A stretch of 7,671 nt of DNA. It comes from Campylobacterota bacterium (GTDB taxonomy: Bacteria > Campylobacterota > Campylobacteria > Campylobacterales > Sulfurovaceae). The stretch is taken from assembly GCA_030595845.1 (NCBI GenBank), contig JAUVCL010000093.1, positions 1 to 7,671 on the forward strand, read 5' to 3'. Below are positions 6,115-7,671 of this stretch, piece by piece. The notes under the pieces were generated by a model. That model was not told the origin of the DNA. It saw only the letters and a list, made by a program, of their open reading frames with translations, and searched no databases. Every line of letters begins with the position of its first letter. Position 1 is the first letter of the stretch. The position numbers and the translations under genes were made by a program.

Positions 6115-6788
6115 TTTTTATAATTTACTTTCACTTTTTTTCCATCAAATTTCGGCTTGGTATTTAAGATATACACATCCAAAAAAGCTTTTGCTCTTGC
6201 CAAATATTCTCTTGCTTTCATCCTATAGGCTGCAGCGGTTCCAGGTATATCTTTTGCCATCAAACCTATGACTTTTTGTCCTTTGGCTCTGGCTATGAAC
6301 AATGCCCGTTCCAAATGAAATTTCTGAGAAACGATTATATAATCTTTAAGGTCAAAAATCGCTTCAGCCCGCAAAAGAGAATCAAGTGTTCTCACTCCCA
6401 AAGGATCAAGGGTAATATACTTTTTGGGCACCCCTGCTTTCATAAGATCTTGTTGCATCTTGCTTGTCTCATTATAATACTTTGTACTATTATCTCCAGA
6501 TACCACGATAGCTTTTACTTTTCCTGCTTTAAACAATGCAGCTGCTGCACGTATACGATAGACATAAAAATAATTCTTTTTACCTGTGGCAACATATTTT
6601 GCTGTCCCTAAAACTAAAGCTGCTCTTTTTTTTGGTACCTCTTTCACCTTACTATAGATATCTTCTGATGCAGAAAGAGCCATGTACTTGTCAAGCAGGT
6701 AGACAGCTAAAATACCTAAAATAAAAAGCCTAGCTGTCCATTTAACTACAAAAAAGATAAACCGAAACACTCTCTTAACGTAATGCAT
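6111..6788 (-). CDS. SanA/YdcF family (DUF218) inner-membrane protein
   Basis: The protein has 225 residues: a basic start, one transmembrane helix (about 9-32) and a DUF218 domain facing the periplasm. Family motifs are ALVLGTAKYV (57-66), YRIRAAAALFKAGKVKAIVV (77-96) followed by SGDN (97-100), YNE (105-107), GVPKKYITLDPLGVRTLDSL (119-138) and VSQKFHLERALFIARAKG (153-170). SanA, ElyC and YdcF relatives affect envelope integrity and vancomycin tolerance; the biochemical activity is not settled, so I give no gene symbol. The ATG at 6788 overlaps the end of folP by 14 nt (ATGCATTACGTTAA), and its stop overlaps ligA by 4 nt. It therefore sits between two housekeeping genes in one transcription unit. 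Shine-Dalgarno sequence is weak, which fits translational coupling. Confidence 0.88.
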   Translation of the reverse strand: MHYVKRVFRFIFFVVKWTARLFILGILAVYLLDKYMALSASEDIYSKVKEVPKKRAALVLGTAKYVATGKKNYFYVYRIRAAAALFKAGKVKAIVVSGDNSTKYYNETSKMQQDLMKAGVPKKYITLDPLGVRTLDSLLRAEAIFDLKDYIIVSQKFHLERALFIARAKGQKVIGLMAKDIPGTAAAYRMKAREYLARAKAFLDVYILNTKPKFDGKKVKVNYKK

Positions 6789-7671
6789 TAAAGACTTTAA
6801 GTGCCTGTGTATGTTCAGCTACATCATGACAACGAATAATATTAGCTCCATTTTCCACAGCTTTTAAATGGATTGTCAGTGTTCCGGGGAGACGCTCTTC
6901 TGTCTTCGATGCTATAATTTTATCTATCATAGATTTTCTACTTGCCCCCACAAGCACTTCACACCCAAAACCATTAAAGTGTGTCATGTTTTTAAGTAAG
7001 GTAATATTATGTTCCAATGTTTTACCAAAACCTATACCCACATCAAGAATGATGTTTTCTCTACTTAAACCTAAAGCTTCACATTTAGTAATACGTTCTT
7101 CAAAAAAATCACTCACTTCAACCATGACATCATCATAGTGAGGATCTTTCTGCATCGTTTGCGGCGTACCTTGCATATGCATAATGCAAAGTTTAACCTC
7201 GTATTTAACTGCCAATTTAATGAGAACTTCATCACTTGCACCTGTGATATCATTGATCAAGGTAAATCCACTTTTCAATGCATACTCCACGACTAAAGGC
7301 GTGTAGCTATCTATGGAAAAAGTCACTTGTTCACAAAGCTTCTCAGAGACAATACTGTCACAAATAGGCTTGATACGTTCGAGTTCAACAAGCTCACTCA
7401 CCTTGTTAGCTCCAGGACGAGAGGAAACAGCACCGATATCTATGATGTCTGCACCCTCATCTATCATCTTTTGTATTTGACCTGTGGCATCTTTGGCTAC
7501 AAATCTGCTGCCTTCAAAAAAACTGTCATCATTGGCATTGATCACACCCATGATCCGGGTAGGATATGTTTTTGTAGCTAAAAGTTTTTTCAATTCCACA
7601 GCAACGCGTTTAAGTCCAAAAGGCTGGGCCAACTCTTTTTTGGAAAGCACTTCCATGTGTTTACGTGTACC
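6775..7671 (-). CDS. folP: dihydropteroate synthase FolP, 5' end outside the window
   Basis: FolP joins p-aminobenzoate to dihydropterin pyrophosphate to make dihydropteroate, the sulfonamide-sensitive step of folate synthesis. Counting from the ATG at 7656, the TIM-barrel motifs are MGVINANDDSFFEGSRF (36-52), DIIDIGAVSSRPGA (70-83), FSIDSY (113-118), LINDITG (133-139), ILDVGIGFGKT (203-213, usually DPGIGFGK), VGASRKS (236-242) and IIRCHDV (273-279). The frame stays open upstream of that ATG to the window edge (GTRKH), and the SKKELAQPFGLK stretch after it resembles the N-terminal extension of epsilonproteobacterial FolP. So the true start probably lies beyond 7671 and the 7656 ATG is internal. 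It is the first visible gene of the folP-sanA-ligA unit. Confidence 0.95.
   Translation of the reverse strand, partial: GTRKHMEVLSKKELAQPFGLKRVAVELKKLLATKTYPTRIMGVINANDDSFFEGSRFVAKDATGQIQKMIDEGADIIDIGAVSSRPGANKVSELVELERIKPICDSIVSEKLCEQVTFSIDSYTPLVVEYALKSGFTLINDITGASDEVLIKLAVKYEVKLCIMHMQGTPQTMQKDPHYDDVMVEVSDFFEERITKCEALGLSRENIILDVGIGFGKTLEHNITLLKNMTHFNGFGCEVLVGASRKSMIDKIIASKTEERLPGTLTIHLKAVENGANIIRCHDVAEHTQALKVFNALR

Overview
The window looks like chromosome of a mesophilic Campylobacterota (Epsilonproteobacteria), most likely a Sulfurovum- or Sulfurimonas-like organism. The reasons are the AT-rich but not extreme composition, the ligA, tlyA, ribF gene group (close to the Campylobacter order as I remember it), a dihydropteroate synthase with the N-terminal extension I associate with this phylum, and a TGnTATAAT extended -10 without a clear -35. 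This placement is inference; I ran no search.

Layout. Positions 2-870 on the + strand hold the 3' part of a PAS-GGDEF diguanylate cyclase gene, broken by a one-base shift in an A7 run. Everything else is on the - strand. Reading from the right edge: folP (cut by the window edge), a SanA/YdcF-like membrane protein gene and ligA, joined by 14-nt and 4-nt overlaps as one transcription unit. Next comes a 307-bp intergenic region, then a DUF1287 gene, tlyA, ribF and an alpha/beta hydrolase gene. DUF1287-tlyA and ribF-hydrolase overlap by a few bases; tlyA and ribF are separated by a repeat. The hydrolase converges on the GGDEF gene with 15 bp between them.

The functions are mostly housekeeping: folate synthesis (FolP), DNA joining (LigA), rRNA 2'-O-methylation (TlyA) and FMN/FAD synthesis (RibF). 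Three envelope-associated proteins lie among them: SanA-like, DUF1287 and a membrane-anchored hydrolase. I see no defence island, CRISPR array, transposase, rRNA or tRNA gene.

The most unusual content is non-coding. Two different REPIN-like elements, each a pair of short hairpins in inverted orientation spanning about 100 bp (99 and 101 bp), lie against gene ends: 2471-2569 between tlyA and ribF, and 4067-4167 directly after ligA. In each, the two copies differ by paired substitutions that keep the hairpin stem. The 307-bp region also has a near-consensus extended -10 promoter overlapped by a perfect 10+10 palindrome. A related palindrome with an 8-nt spacer of the same length lies 120 bp upstream.
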